From positions 30,011 through 94,010 of the forward strand of contig NZ_LZLQ01000121.1 of the NCBI RefSeq assembly GCF_001673315.1: 64,000 nucleotides of DNA. The letters run 5' to 3'. The notes beneath the pieces were generated by a model that searched no databases, had not been told where the DNA came from, and saw only the letters and a program-made list of their open reading frames with translations. Made by a program: the position numbers and the translations under genes. Below, piece after piece: positions 49,773-57,752 of the stretch. Origin of the DNA: Mycobacterium asiaticum. GTDB lineage: Bacteria > Actinomycetota > Actinomycetes > Mycobacteriales > Mycobacteriaceae. The number at the start of each line of letters is the position of its first letter. Position 1 is the first letter of the stretch.

Positions 49773-50522
49773 GTGGTCAACGAACCGGACACCGGGTCCG
49801 ACTCGGCCCCAGGCGCTCTGACGGCCGATCCCGCAACGGTGTTCGCAGCGTTGGCGGAGATCATTTACCAGGGGTCAGACGCGACCCAGATGTACGCCGC
49901 GATCTGCGTGGCCGCGACCCTGGTTGTGCCCGGTTGTGACCACGCCAGCCTGCTGGTGAAACGCAACGACCGCTATGTCACGGTCGGTGCCAGCTCCAAG
50001 TTGGCCCACCACATCGACGACCTCGAACGAAGCGCCGGCGACGGGCCCTGCATCGACGCCATCGAGGAGGAGACGCCCCAGGTCGAACCCGACCTGACCA
50101 GTCCTGCTCAATGGCCGCACTTCGCCAAGCGTCTGGTCGACGAGACGCCGGTGCGCGGTGCGATGGGTTTTCGGCTGCTGATTGACAAGCGCAAAGCCGC
50201 GGCACTGAACCTGTTCAGCGAGACACCGAACGTATTCAATTCCGAGGCCGCGGGCCGCGCGGCGGTGCTGGCAGCATTCGCCAGCGTGGCCATCAACGCG
50301 ATCGCGCACGGCGAAGACGCCTCGAGCCTGCGCCGGGGACTGCTGAGCAACCGCGAAATCGGCAAGGCGGTCGGCATGCTGATGCTGTTGCACAACATGG
50401 ACGAAGACGAAGCGTTCGACCTGCTGCGGCGGCACTCGCAGAGCCTGAATATCAAGCTGGCCGACGTGGCACGGCGCGTCATCGAGGCGCGCGGCAACCT
50501 GACGGCCGACCAAACCTCGTAG
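49773..50522 (+). CDS. GAF-ANTAR domain RNA-binding antiterminator-type regulator
   Basis: A 249-residue protein. Residues 20-165 form a GAF sensor domain (DHASLLVKRNDRYVTVGAS, GDGPCIDAIEEE, LFSETPNVFN). The last 60 residues form an ANTAR domain (NREIGKAVGMLMLLHNMDED, then AFDLLRRHSQSLNIKL and DVARRVIEA). ANTAR proteins bind two-hexaloop RNA hairpins and prevent termination. GTG start after GAAGGAGG. Target RNAs and ligand unknown. Confidence 0.92.
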   Translation: MVNEPDTGSDSAPGALTADPATVFAALAEIIYQGSDATQMYAAICVAATLVVPGCDHASLLVKRNDRYVTVGASSKLAHHIDDLERSAGDGPCIDAIEEETPQVEPDLTSPAQWPHFAKRLVDETPVRGAMGFRLLIDKRKAAALNLFSETPNVFNSEAAGRAAVLAAFASVAINAIAHGEDASSLRRGLLSNREIGKAVGMLMLLHNMDEDEAFDLLRRHSQSLNIKLADVARRVIEARGNLTADQTS

Positions 50523-50526
50523 CGGC

Positions 50527-50832
50527 CTACTCCGGCAGCCGAAGTTCCGGCTTCTCGACCTCTTCGATGTTGACGTCCTTGAACGTCACCACCCGCACCT
50601 GCTTGACGAAGCGCGCCGGACGATACATGTCCCACACCCACGCGTCGGCCAGCCGAAGCTCGAAGTACACCTCGCCGTCGGCGTTGCGTGGCACCATCTC
50701 GACGCTGTTGGCCAGGTAGAAGCGCCGCTCAGTCTCCACGACGTAGCTGAACTGACCGACGATGTCCTTGTATTCGCGGTACAGCGAGAGCTCCATCTCG
50801 GTTTCATACTTTTCGAGATCTTCTGCGCTCAT
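50527..50832 (-). CDS. DUF2469 family protein
   Basis: A 101-residue protein, nearly invariant in actinobacteria: SAEDLEKYETEMELSLYREY, FSYVVETERRFYLANSVE, YFELRLADAWVWDMYRPARF, VKQVRVVTFKDVNIEEVEKP. The ATG at 50832 gives the family length; longer in-frame starts are not conserved. Function unknown. It follows rnhB on the same strand, as in H37Rv (Rv2901c). Confidence 0.93.
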   Translation of the reverse strand: MSAEDLEKYETEMELSLYREYKDIVGQFSYVVETERRFYLANSVEMVPRNADGEVYFELRLADAWVWDMYRPARFVKQVRVVTFKDVNIEEVEKPELRLPE

Positions 50833-50875
50833 CTGTTCAGACGTCCTTCTCCCGGAGCTGATGCCCCATCTTTCC

Positions 50876-51595
50876 TCACTGGAATGACCCGTTGTCGCCC
50901 GGAGGGTCGGGCAGGCACTCGGCCACGGTCCGGATGGTGGATCCCGTAGCCACCCGCCGGACATTGATAAACGAGTAGCGGTGTTCCGGACACGGGCCCA
51001 GAGTGGCCAGCGCGCGACCGTGGGCGGGGGTGCTGTAGCCCTTGTGCTCGGCGAAGCCGTACCCGGGATATTTGGATTCCATCGCAACCATCAACCGGTC
51101 CCTGCTGACTTTGGCCAGCACACTGGCCGCGGCAATGCAGGCGGCGGCGGCGTCACCACCGACCACCGGCAGTGACGGGACGGCCAGCCCCGGCACCCGG
51201 AAGCCGTCGCTCAGCACGTAACCGGGCCGCACCGACAAGCCGGCCACCGCGCGGCGCATCCCTTCGATATTCGCCACATGCACGCCGCGCCGATCCACCT
51301 CGGTCGACGGGATGAACACCACGTGATACGCGACCGCATACCGGCGGATCAGCGGAAACAACTTCTCTCGTGCCTTCTCGGTGAGCTTCTTCGAATCATC
51401 CAGCGCGGCAAGGCTTTCCAGACGGTTGGGGCCAAACACGCAGGCGGCGACCACCAATGGGCCGGCACACGCACCCCGGCCCACCTCGTCGACTCCGGCC
51501 ACCGGGCCCAAGCCGCTGCGGTGCAGCGCCGACTCCAAAGTGCGCAATCCCGAGGACTTCCGGATCACTGTCCGGGGTGGCCAGGTGGTGGCCAT
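50876..51595 (-). CDS. rnhB: ribonuclease HII
   Basis: A 239-residue RNase HII with the catalytic residues in GVDEVGRGACAGPLV (Asp-Glu), LDDSKKL (Asp) and the KVSRDRLM block. It removes ribonucleotides misincorporated in DNA. The ATG at 51595 begins MATTWPPRTVIRKS, as in other mycobacteria. Its C-terminus is shorter than the 264 residues I recall for H37Rv. Two bases after lepB. Confidence 0.95.
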   Translation of the reverse strand: MATTWPPRTVIRKSSGLRTLESALHRSGLGPVAGVDEVGRGACAGPLVVAACVFGPNRLESLAALDDSKKLTEKAREKLFPLIRRYAVAYHVVFIPSTEVDRRGVHVANIEGMRRAVAGLSVRPGYVLSDGFRVPGLAVPSLPVVGGDAAAACIAAASVLAKVSRDRLMVAMESKYPGYGFAEHKGYSTPAHGRALATLGPCPEHRYSFINVRRVATGSTIRTVAECLPDPPGDNGSFQ

Positions 51596-51597
51596 GA

Positions 51598-52542
51598 CTA
51601 CTGTGCCTGCTGGGGGTTCACCGAACCCACGCCACCCCATCGCGACGGCGGCCAGACGATGAACCTGGCCTTGCCGATGACGTTGGCGACGGGCACCGTC
51701 CCGGGCGTCGGGTCACCCGTGCACAGCATCGGGCAGTGCGCGCGGGAATCCGCCGAGTGGGTGCGGTTGTCACCCATTACCCAGAGGCGCCCGGGCGGCA
51801 CGGTAACCGGTCCGAACTCGCTGCCCAGGCACGGGTACACCGATGGGTCGGCCATCATGGTGTTGGCGTCCAGGTAAGGCTCTTTCAGGGGTTTGCCGTT
51901 GACTGTCAGGCCCGTATCGGCCCGGCACTGCACGGTTTGCCCGCCGACTGCGATGACGCGCTTGACCAAGTCGTTCTCGTCGGGCGGCACGAATCCGATG
52001 AACGACAACCCGTTCTGCAGCCAGCGCAGCACCGTGTTGGACGAGCGGATCGACTTGTAGCCCACATTCCACGACGGCGGCCCCTTGAATACCACGACAT
52101 CCCCCGGTTCCGGCGAGCTGAAGCGGTAGGTGAGCTTGTCGACCATGATGCGGTCCCCGACGCAGGTCGCGCAGCCGTGCAGGGTCGGCTCCATCGATTC
52201 CGACGGAATCAGGTACGGACGCGCGACGAACGTGAGCATCACGTAGTAGAGGACGATCGCGATGACGGCCAGCGTGGTCAGTTCGCGCAGCGTCGAGCGC
52301 TTCTTCGGGTTCGACTCTTCGGCCTTCGACTCGTCGGCCCTGGGGTCGGATTCGGCCGCGGGCGCTGAGTCGGCCACACGCCCTGTTTCGGCCTTGGGCG
52401 CTGAGTCGGCCCCGGGCCCGGATTCGGCTCTGGGCGCTGAGTCGGCCCCGGCCCCGGATTCAGGCTTGGTCTCAGAGTCGAGTGCAGATTCCTGCGCTGC
52501 CGACGGGGAGTCCTCGGGAGGAGAGTCCTCGGTTCCAGTCAC
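51598..52542 (-). CDS. lepB: type I signal peptidase LepB with repeat-bearing N-terminal tail
   Basis: A 314-residue membrane protease. Residues 1-83 are an acidic, Ser/Ala/Pro-rich cytoplasmic tail holding three 12-residue repeats (residues 28-63, unit like ESGPGADSAPKA). One membrane helix (about 88-107) follows, then catalytic S116 in IPSESMEPTL and the general-base lysine in LVKRVIAVGG, and MGDNRTHSADSR. It cleaves Sec and Tat signal peptides outside the membrane. GTG start. Placed rplS-lepB-rnhB, a widespread order. Confidence 0.95.
   Translation of the reverse strand: MTGTEDSPPEDSPSAAQESALDSETKPESGAGADSAPRAESGPGADSAPKAETGRVADSAPAAESDPRADESKAEESNPKKRSTLRELTTLAVIAIVLYYVMLTFVARPYLIPSESMEPTLHGCATCVGDRIMVDKLTYRFSSPEPGDVVVFKGPPSWNVGYKSIRSSNTVLRWLQNGLSFIGFVPPDENDLVKRVIAVGGQTVQCRADTGLTVNGKPLKEPYLDANTMMADPSVYPCLGSEFGPVTVPPGRLWVMGDNRTHSADSRAHCPMLCTGDPTPGTVPVANVIGKARFIVWPPSRWGGVGSVNPQQAQ
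52354..52461 (-). repeat. 36-bp in-frame tandem repeat in lepB
   Basis: Three 36-bp units encode ESGAGADSAPRA, ESGPGADSAPKA and ETGRVADSAPAA, with a degenerate fourth (ESDPRADES). They lie in the cytoplasmic tail, away from the catalytic domain, so copy number could vary without loss of activity. Confidence 0.75.
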
Positions 52543-52599
52543 GAGATCAGCGTAGCCAGCACGAGGGCTGCGGCTGCGGACGCCGGAACACCACCAAGG

Positions 52600-52941
52600 T
52601 CAGCGCTTTTCCTTGATCTTGGCCTTCTTGCCGCGGAGCTCACGCAGGTAGTACAACTTGGCGCGACGGACGTCGCCACGGGTCACCACCTCGATGTGGT
52701 CGATGTTCGGCGAGTGCACGGGGAAAGTCCGCTCGACGCCGACGCCGTAGCTCTCCTTGCGCACGGTGAAGGTCTCGCGGATGCCACCGCCTTGCCGCCG
52801 GATCACCACACCCTTGAAGACCTGGATACGCTCTTTGGCGCCTTCGATCACCTTGACGTGCACATTGATGGTGTCGCCCGGGCTGAAGGTAGGGATGTCG
52901 TCGCGCAGCGACGCTTGGTCGACGAAGTCCAGCCTGTTCAT
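52600..52941 (-). CDS. rplS: 50S ribosomal protein L19
   Basis: A 113-residue L19: RLDFVDQASLRDDIPTFSPG, VHVKVIEGAKERIQVFKG, VVIRRQGGG, and YGVGVERTFPVHSPNIDHIE, with the basic end RGKKAKIKEKR. The ATG at 52941 gives standard length. A 334-base gap separates it from lppW; it contains the promoter-like block at 53087-53128, so the leader would be about 150 bases. Confidence 0.97.
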   Translation of the reverse strand: MNRLDFVDQASLRDDIPTFSPGDTINVHVKVIEGAKERIQVFKGVVIRRQGGGIRETFTVRKESYGVGVERTFPVHSPNIDHIEVVTRGDVRRAKLYYLRELRGKKAKIKEKR

Positions 52942-53086
52942 TGGAAAGACACTTCCTTGGGGTCGCAGCTTCGTCAACCGACGCACGCGGACGCAGGACG
53001 GTCACCAAGCCGATGGTTAGGGCTTCTGGGTGTTCCTCGCAGCAGGCGGTAGGCACCTGGCCCGCCGGCAACCGCTGGAGACAACT

Positions 53087-53128
53087 GGCCAATTGTGCCA
53101 GACGGGGCGCATGCAGTGAAAATCACAG
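53087..53128 (-). promoter_or_regulatory. promoter-like block upstream of rplS, shared with rpsP
   Basis: On the minus strand the sequence reads CTGTGATTT, 17 unrelated bases, then TCTGGCACAATTGGCC. The same two blocks with the same 17-base spacing occur at 56341-56382 ahead of rpsP. CACAAT behind TGG looks like an extended -10 element. The rest of the 52942-53275 gap shows no gene. Confidence 0.55.
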
Positions 53129-53275
53129 GAAACTGTTGCAATTCGCGCCCGGCGTAAAGCCCCTGGCGATGGTACATATGACTGGGGCTGAACCGCGCGG
53201 CTCCGAACCCATGGATATACCCAAAAACCGGCCCAACTTCACGTTGCTTCATGCTGCGAACGCCGAAGGAGTGCA

Positions 53276-54229
53276 ATGCGAGCCCGGCCCCTGACCATGC
53301 TCACGGCAGCCGTTTCGGCGGCCTTGGTGGTGGTTGCCGGGTGTGAGGCGACGGTGCACGCGAAGGCATTCACCACGACCGGTCAGACCGTGACCAAGCC
53401 GGAGCCGCAGCCACAGCAGCAGCTGGTGGAACTGCTGCTACGGGCCATCACGCCGGCACCGACCCCGATGGCGTTGCCGACCATCGGCCTCGGCGGGCTC
53501 ACCGGAGCGCAGGCCCGCATCCAGCAGGCCACCGAGCAGGCCGCCGCCGACGGGGCGACCCTGTCGGTGGCCATCCTCGATCGCGCCACCCATCAGCTGG
53601 TGTCGAACGGCAACGACCAGATCATCGCCACGGCCTCGGTGGCCAAACTCTTCATTGCCGACGACCTGCTGCTGAAGGAGTCCGACGGCCAGGTGACGCT
53701 GACTCCCGAGGATCACCAGGCGCTGGACATGATGCTGCAGTCTTCCGACGACGGCGCGGCCGAGCTGTTCTGGGGGCAGGGCGGTGGCGACGCGATCATC
53801 ACGCAGGTGGCGACCCGGTACGGACTGGCCTCGACCACCCCGCCGAGCGACGGGCGCTGGTGGAACACCATCAGCTCAGCGTCGGACCTGATCCGCTACT
53901 ACGAACGGCTGCTCGACGGCTCCGGCGGCCTGCCGCCCGCGCGCGCCCGCCTCATCGTCAACGACCTGGCCCGGTCCACCCCCACCGGGATCGACGGATA
54001 TCCGCAGCGATTCGGCATCCCGGACGGCTTGTACGCCGAACCCGTTGCGGTCAAACAAGGCTGGATGTGTTGCATCGGGGCCGACTGGATGCACCTGTCC
54101 ACCGGTGTGATCGGCGCCGACCGCCGCTACATCATGGTCATCGAGTCGCTGCAGGCCTCCGATGACGCCACCGCGCGCGAGACGATCACCCGAGCGGTCA
54201 AGACGATCTTCCCCAGCGGCCGCGTCTGA
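53276..54229 (+). CDS. lppW: lipoprotein LppW, beta-lactamase-like fold
   Basis: A 317-residue lipoprotein. The signal peptide ends in a lipobox VAGC (Cys23). A Pro/Gln-rich linker leads to a class A beta-lactamase/D-Ala-carboxypeptidase-like domain. It has S121-VAK (SxxK), a QSSDDGA block where SDN would lie, and KQGWMCC in place of KTG. The altered third motif makes classical beta-lactamase activity doubtful. GAAGGAGT precedes the ATG. Divergent from rplS, as in H37Rv (Rv2905). Confidence 0.9.
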   Translation: MRARPLTMLTAAVSAALVVVAGCEATVHAKAFTTTGQTVTKPEPQPQQQLVELLLRAITPAPTPMALPTIGLGGLTGAQARIQQATEQAAADGATLSVAILDRATHQLVSNGNDQIIATASVAKLFIADDLLLKESDGQVTLTPEDHQALDMMLQSSDDGAAELFWGQGGGDAIITQVATRYGLASTTPPSDGRWWNTISSASDLIRYYERLLDGSGGLPPARARLIVNDLARSTPTGIDGYPQRFGIPDGLYAEPVAVKQGWMCCIGADWMHLSTGVIGADRRYIMVIESLQASDDATARETITRAVKTIFPSGRV

Positions 54230-54236
54230 TTCGGAT

Positions 54237-54923
54237 TCAGGCCAACAGATCCGGTCGCCGTTGTCGGGTCCGCTGAAGCGAGACCTCGCGTCGCCAGGCC
54301 GCGATCCGAGCATGGTCACCCGAGAGCAGAACTTCCGGCACGTCGAGCCCGCGCCAACTGGCCGGACGGGTGTAGCCCGGCCCTTCCAGGAGCCGGTCCA
54401 GCTCCGGGGAGTGCGAATCATGCTGCACTGAGGCGGGATTGCCCAGCACCCCGGTCCGCAGCCGCAGTACGGCTTCGATCATCACCAGCGCTGCCGACTC
54501 CCCACCGGGCAGCACGTAATCGCCGATGGATACCTCTTCGACGCGCATCCGGCGCGCCGAGTCCTCGACCACGCGCTGGTCGATCCCCTCGTAGCGGCCG
54601 CAGGCGAACACCAGGTGCCGCTCCTCGCTCCACCGCTGGGCAGTAGCTTGGGTGAACAACACACCCGCTGGGCTCGGAACCACCAAAAGCGTTTCCTCCG
54701 AGCAGATTTCGTCAAGCGCCTCGCCCCATACCGGCGCACGCATCACCATGCCGGGGCCACCCCCGTAGGGCGCATCGTCCACCGAATGGTGCACGTCGTG
54801 GGTCCACCGGCGTAGGTCGTGTACCTCCAGATCCACCAGGCCGGACGTAATCGCCTTGCCCAGCAACGACTGTCGCAGCGGATCGAGGTATCCGGGGAAG
54901 ATCGATACGACGTCGATACGCAC
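54237..54923 (-). CDS. trmD: tRNA (guanine-N1-)-methyltransferase TrmD
   Basis: A 228-residue SPOUT methyltransferase: DVVSIFPGYLDPLRQSL, DDAPYGGGPGMVMRAP, CGRYEGIDQRV and the knot motif EVSIGDYVLPGGESAAL. It methylates G37 of tRNAs and prevents frameshifting. GTG start, 2 bases after rimM. Confidence 0.96.
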   Translation of the reverse strand: MRIDVVSIFPGYLDPLRQSLLGKAITSGLVDLEVHDLRRWTHDVHHSVDDAPYGGGPGMVMRAPVWGEALDEICSEETLLVVPSPAGVLFTQATAQRWSEERHLVFACGRYEGIDQRVVEDSARRMRVEEVSIGDYVLPGGESAALVMIEAVLRLRTGVLGNPASVQHDSHSPELDRLLEGPGYTRPASWRGLDVPEVLLSGDHARIAAWRREVSLQRTRQRRPDLLA

Positions 54924-54925
54924 GT

Positions 54926-55447
54926 TTATGCCAGGTCCAGCAGACCGTCGGGCGGCTCGATCTCCAGCGTGCCGTCTTCCAATGACACCGACGTGACGAT
55001 CGCGCCGACGAACGGTATCAGCAGCTCGCCGGATTCGCCCTTGACGGAGAGCAATTCGCCGCCGGCGGTGTGCAGCACCTCGGCCACGACACCGATGTCC
55101 CGCCCTGCCGTCGTCGCGACCCGGAGACCCTCCAACTGGTGGTCGTAATAGGTGTCGGGCTCGTCGATCGGCGGCAACTCGTCGGAGTCGATGATGAACA
55201 GGTTGCCGCGCAGCGCGTCGGCGGAGTCACGATCGGTCACGCCGGCCAATCGCACCAGCAGACGGGCCCCGTGGGGTCGCGCCGACTCCACGGTGTAGCT
55301 GCGTGCCGGGCCGGGATCGCGAGGCTTTTTGGCGCGCAGCGTGCTGCCGGGTGCGAACCGGAGATCAGGATCGTCGGTGCGTACTTCGACGACGAGTTCG
55401 CCGGCGATCCCGTGTGCTTTCGCCACGCGCCCGACGATCAGCTCCAT
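54926..55447 (-). CDS. rimM: 16S rRNA processing protein RimM
   Basis: A 173-residue protein: the N-terminal barrel opens MELIVGRVAKAHGIAGELVV and the PRC-like C-terminal barrel has YYDHQLEGLRV and GELLIPFV. It assists 30S head maturation with S19. The ATG at 55447 gives family length; a longer frame upstream covers the KH gene and is not conserved. Confidence 0.95.
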   Translation of the reverse strand: MELIVGRVAKAHGIAGELVVEVRTDDPDLRFAPGSTLRAKKPRDPGPARSYTVESARPHGARLLVRLAGVTDRDSADALRGNLFIIDSDELPPIDEPDTYYDHQLEGLRVATTAGRDIGVVAEVLHTAGGELLSVKGESGELLIPFVGAIVTSVSLEDGTLEIEPPDGLLDLA

Positions 55448-55454
55448 CGGCTGG

Positions 55455-55697
55455 CTACTGGTCGGTGTCCACCACGTCGACCCGGATGCCCCGGCCGCCG
55501 ATGCCGGCAACCAAGGTGCGCAGCGCGGTCGCGGTGCGTCCGCCGCGCCCGATCACTTTGCCCAGGTCGTCGGGGTGAACGTGGACCTCGACGGTGCGTC
55601 CGCGGCGGCTGGTCACCAGATCGACGCGCACATCGTCGGGATTGTCGACGATCCCGCGGACCAGGTGCTCGACGGCGTCGACCACGACGGTACTCAT
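55455..55697 (-). CDS. khpA: KH-domain RNA-binding protein KhpA
   Basis: An 80-residue single KH domain: VDAVEHLVRGIVDNPDDVRV, then VHVHPDDLGKVIGRGGRTAT with the GxxG loop GRGG. KhpA pairs with KhpB in other bacteria as a global RNA-binding complex. Lies between rpsP and rimM, 7 bases from each, the usual actinobacterial arrangement. Confidence 0.95.
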   Translation of the reverse strand: MSTVVVDAVEHLVRGIVDNPDDVRVDLVTSRRGRTVEVHVHPDDLGKVIGRGGRTATALRTLVAGIGGRGIRVDVVDTDQ

Positions 55698-55704
55698 GCG
55701 AACG

Positions 55705-56220
55705 TCAGCTTTCCGTCGACGGCGGAGCGGACTGCTCGCCCTGCTCGGTCTCGGCCACTGCGGCGGCCTTCTCCGCCCCGGTCTCGGCTCCCGCCTCCGG
55801 CGCAGCGTCCTCGCTCTTGGCGGCCTTCTTGGGCGCGGACTTCTTCTTCGGCTTGGTCGCCTCGGTGGTGGGGCCACCTTCGGCCTCGGCCAGCGCTGCG
55901 TTGAACAGCTCCAGCTTGCTGGGCTTGGCGGGCTTGACCTTCAGACGGCCTTCGGCGCCGGGCAGGCCCTTGAACTTCTGCCAGTCACCGGTGATCTTCA
56001 GCAGCTTCAGGACGGGTTCGGTGGGCTGGGCGCCCACGGACAGCCAGTACTGGGCGCGCTCGGAATTGATCTCGATCAGGCTCGGCTCTTCCTTGGGGTG
56101 GTACCGGCCGATCACCTCGATGGAACGGCCGTCGCGGCGGGTGCGCGCGTCGGCGACAGCGATGCGGTACTGGGGATTGCGGATCTTGCCGAGTCGAGTG
56201 AGCTTGATCTTCACAGCCAT
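55705..56220 (-). CDS. rpsP: 30S ribosomal protein S16 with extended C-terminus
   Basis: A 171-residue S16. The first 85 residues are the S16 core (AVKIKLTRLGKIRNPQYRI, ADARTRRDGRSIEVIGRYHP). The remaining half is a Lys/Ala/Glu-rich extension (KPKKKSAPKKAAKSEDAAPE) typical of mycobacterial S16. AGGAGAAGTCGC precedes the ATG. First gene of rpsP-khpA-rimM-trmD. Confidence 0.96.
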   Translation of the reverse strand: MAVKIKLTRLGKIRNPQYRIAVADARTRRDGRSIEVIGRYHPKEEPSLIEINSERAQYWLSVGAQPTEPVLKLLKITGDWQKFKGLPGAEGRLKVKPAKPSKLELFNAALAEAEGGPTTEATKPKKKSAPKKAAKSEDAAPEAGAETGAEKAAAVAETEQGEQSAPPSTES

Positions 56221-56340
56221 GGTTAAGCGACTTCTCCTATGTGTGTCACGCTGCAATTCAGCGACACGGGCGGAATGCCCGGATCCGGTTTTGCCTCGCG
56301 TGTGTGACCACGGAACGACCTTGGTCGTGCGGCGGACAGC

Positions 56341-56382
56341 GGCCAATTGTGCCAGAACCGGGTGCTCGGGACGAAATCACAG
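56341..56382 (-). promoter_or_regulatory. promoter-like block upstream of rpsP, shared with rplS
   Basis: Minus strand CTGTGATTT, 17 bases, TCTGGCACAATTGGCC, as ahead of rplS. The first block overlaps the stop codon of the SnoaL-like gene. It would give an rpsP leader of roughly 120 bases. Confidence 0.55.
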
Positions 56383-56796
56383 CACTTTCTGGAACGTCTT
56401 CGTCTCGACGCGACGAGTCATGCGCCAGCCTCGTTCGGTGCGCACGAACTCGTCGTCGTACCAGAGCCCGCAGAACAGGATCTGCTCTTTGTCTCCGCCC
56501 AGCACCATCGGGTTGAAGCAGATCACCCGCGACGACGCCGTGTCCCCGTCGATGCGGACGGAGAAATTCCCCAGCATGTGCGCGTACACCGGAAAGTTGG
56601 GCAGCACCTCCGACAACCACTTCTTGACCTCGGGATATTCACCGGCGATTCCGCCCAGGGCGGTGTAGTCGATATAGGCGTCCGGGGTGAAGACTTCGTC
56701 CAGATCGTCGAATCGACGCGAGTCGATCGCGGTGGAGTAGTCCACCAGCAGCTGCTGGATCTCCAAGCGGTCAGAAATTTCGGCCAGGCTTAACAT
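56377..56796 (-). CDS. SnoaL-like/NTF2-fold protein
   Basis: A 139-residue protein of the NTF2/SnoaL-like superfamily: LAEISDRLEIQQLLVDYSTA, IDSRRFDDLDEVFTPDAYID, VYAHMLGNFSVRIDGDTASS and the closing VRTERGWRMTRRVE. Often such proteins bind small hydrophobic ligands or act as isomerases; no catalytic residues can be assigned. ATG at 56796 chosen by similarity with H37Rv Rv2910c; GTG at 56811 is in frame. Confidence 0.88.
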   Translation of the reverse strand: MLSLAEISDRLEIQQLLVDYSTAIDSRRFDDLDEVFTPDAYIDYTALGGIAGEYPEVKKWLSEVLPNFPVYAHMLGNFSVRIDGDTASSRVICFNPMVLGGDKEQILFCGLWYDDEFVRTERGWRMTRRVETKTFQKVL

Positions 56797-56840
56797 GTAT
56801 CGATTCAACACTGCGGCCAGGAGCGTTACACTCAGCGCCC

Positions 56841-57713
56841 ATGCGAAAGCTTATGGCCGCCGCCGCTGCCCTGATGGCAATCTGTATCGGCGCTGCCGGC
56901 ACTGCCGCAGCAGACACCGATGTACAGCCGGTCGGTTCGGTGCCGATACCCGACGGTCCCGCGCAGACCTGGATCGTGGCCGACCTGGACAGCGGTCAGG
57001 TGCTGGCCGGACGCGACCAGAACGCCGTGCATCCCCCGGCCAGCACGATCAAGGTGCTGTTGGCGCTGGTGGTGCTGGACGAGCTGAATTTGGACTCCTC
57101 GGTCGTCGCTGACGCCGCCGACACGCAAGTGGAATGCAACTGCGTAGGCGTGAAGGCTGGCCGCAGCTACACCGCCCGCGAACTGCTCGACGGGCTGTTG
57201 CTGGTGTCGGGCAACGACGCCGCCAACACCTTGGCCCACATGCTCGGCGGGCAGGGTGCCGCGGTGGCCAAGATGAACGCCAAAGCCGCGTCTTTGGGCG
57301 CGGTGAACACCCATGCGTCGACTCCGTCCGGACTGGACGGCCCCGACGGCTCGGGCGCATCGACGGCCCACGACCTCGCGGTGATTTTCCGGGCTGCCAT
57401 GGCCAATCCGGTCTTCGCCCAGGTCACCGCCAAGCCGTCGGCGATGTTCCCCGGCGACGGCGGCAACGCGCCGATCGTGAACCAGGACGAACTCCTGCAG
57501 CGCTATCCCGGTGCGATCGGCGGCAAGACGGGCTTCACCAACGCGGCCCGCAAGACATTCGTCGGCGCGGCCGCCCGCGGTGGTCGCCGACTGGTGATCG
57601 CCATGATGTACGGGCTGGTCAGAGAGGGCGGACCGACCTACTGGGACCAGGCGGCCAGCCTGTTCGACTGGGGCTTCGGGCTCAGCCCACAAGCCAGCAT
57701 CGGCTCGCTCTAG
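56841..57713 (+). CDS. dacB2: D-alanyl-D-alanine carboxypeptidase DacB2
   Basis: A 290-residue exported protein. A signal peptide (residues 1-24, ending TAAADTD) precedes a peptidase S11 domain: S68-TIK (SxxK), SGNDAAN (SxN) and GKTGFTNAARKT (KTG). It trims the terminal D-Ala of peptidoglycan stem peptides. The usual C-terminal amphipathic anchor domain is not evident. Divergent from the SnoaL-like gene. Confidence 0.95.
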   Translation: MRKLMAAAAALMAICIGAAGTAAADTDVQPVGSVPIPDGPAQTWIVADLDSGQVLAGRDQNAVHPPASTIKVLLALVVLDELNLDSSVVADAADTQVECNCVGVKAGRSYTARELLDGLLLVSGNDAANTLAHMLGGQGAAVAKMNAKAASLGAVNTHASTPSGLDGPDGSGASTAHDLAVIFRAAMANPVFAQVTAKPSAMFPGDGGNAPIVNQDELLQRYPGAIGGKTGFTNAARKTFVGAAARGGRRLVIAMMYGLVREGGPTYWDQAASLFDWGFGLSPQASIGSL

Positions 57714-57752
57714 TCCCCTGCCGCATAGTTCCCTGCCGCAGCGGGACCGGAC

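Noticed and set aside
53236..53275. Additional start codons for lppW upstream of 53276
   Set aside because: The signal peptide and the GAAGGAGT site fit only the ATG at 53276.
55070..56668. 532-codon plus-strand open frame
   Set aside because: Antisense to rimM, khpA, rpsP and the SnoaL-like gene, all confidently recognised.
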